DNA of 64,000 nt, from assembly GCA_013397455.1 (NCBI GenBank), contig VYZB01000341.1, positions 212,483 through 276,482 of the forward strand, given 5' to 3'. This document shows positions 63,701 to 64,000 of this stretch, piece by piece (position 1 is the stretch's first letter; each line of letters starts with the position of its first letter). Origin of the DNA: Crotophaga sulcirostris (taxonomy: Eukaryota; Chordata; Aves; Cuculiformes; Crotophagidae). The translations under genes were made by a program, and so were the position numbers. The notes under the pieces are model-generated. The model was given only the letters and a program-made list of their open reading frames with translations. It had not been told where the DNA came from and made no database searches.

Positions 63701-64000
63701 TCAGGGTAAAGCATATTTGAAACTTAACACACTGACCACTCAAAGTTGTTATGAAAACAAATACTATAACCTTTTCTAAATATCTAGACTTTTGACTTAG
63801 AAAAAGATTAAAAGAGATTTCAGTCACTGCCTTACCATCTGCCCTGTCAGCTAATATCAGCTGATAACTCCTGTGCAATTTTATAATAATAATAAGATAG
63901 TGAAGAGCCAGGTCTTGGACACTTGGCTGCAGCGCTGCAAGTTTCTCACACACTTTGACCAACAACCACAAGGAACGGTTTGTTCTCATTCACATTGCTG

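Larger units (their letters stand above)
48678..64000 (-). other. TTC7B: Last intron of TTC7B (partial)
   Basis: Minus-strand DNA upstream of the terminal exon. I searched for the preceding exon, which in this family carries the TPR stretch ending in HVKSMQRL, and did not find it. The intron is therefore likely to be at least 15.3 kb and to continue beyond the window. It is AT-rich, with CR1 copies at 50.05, 52.95 and 58.93 kb and several A/T runs (about 55000, 56310, 56883). Short frames inside it show no domain. A small or diverged exon could have been missed. Confidence 0.75.

Noticed and set aside
1..64000. CRISPR array, tRNA, rRNA or bacterial-type operon
   Set aside because: No regularly spaced repeats, no cloverleaf or rRNA segments noticed, and the gene and repeat content is that of a bird nuclear genome.

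Overview
This window looks like bird nuclear DNA. It is gene-poor, most of its dispersed repeats are CR1 LINE copies, I see no SINE-like family, and the one recognisable gene piece is a vertebrate TTC7B exon. The CR1 copies range from near-intact young 3' ends to degraded old fragments. The exact species cannot be read from the sequence. The younger CR1 copies end in TACTGTGA- or ACTGTGAAA-type repeats rather than the ATTCTATG octamer familiar from chicken CR1, which suggests a lineage with its own CR1 expansion.

Layout. Positions 1 to about 47.7 kb are intergenic: no open reading frame there has convincing domain, codon or splice support. This part holds a solo retroviral LTR (7323-7780), CR1 copies at 9.0, 16.4, 22.1, 24.0, 27.4-28.1, 28.9, 32.6, 34.8 and 36.8 kb, a 455-base run of N (27440-27894) inside one CR1, and a few small tandem or inverted repeats. 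It also has a GC-rich patch near 11.7-12.1 kb with a near-perfect RFX X-box, and some non-repetitive AT-rich stretches that could be conserved regulatory DNA. From 48677 down to 48456 on the minus strand lies the terminal coding exon of TTC7B (73 codons plus stop) with a clean splice acceptor. A tentative 3' UTR runs down to a poly(A) signal near 47710.

The stretch 48678-64000 is intron of TTC7B on the minus strand. No further exon of the gene was found, so the last intron is probably longer than 15.3 kb. It contains three recognisable CR1 copies (50.05, 52.95 and 58.93 kb) and several low-complexity tracts.

Because TTC7B runs toward lower coordinates, the left part of the window is its 3' flank. 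By mammalian gene order (recalled, not seen here) that flank faces CALM1. No operon-like or novel gene system is visible. The items most worth checking are the RFX X-box patch, the candidate conserved blocks, the CR1 copy that spans the assembly gap, and the tandem repeat in the LTR.
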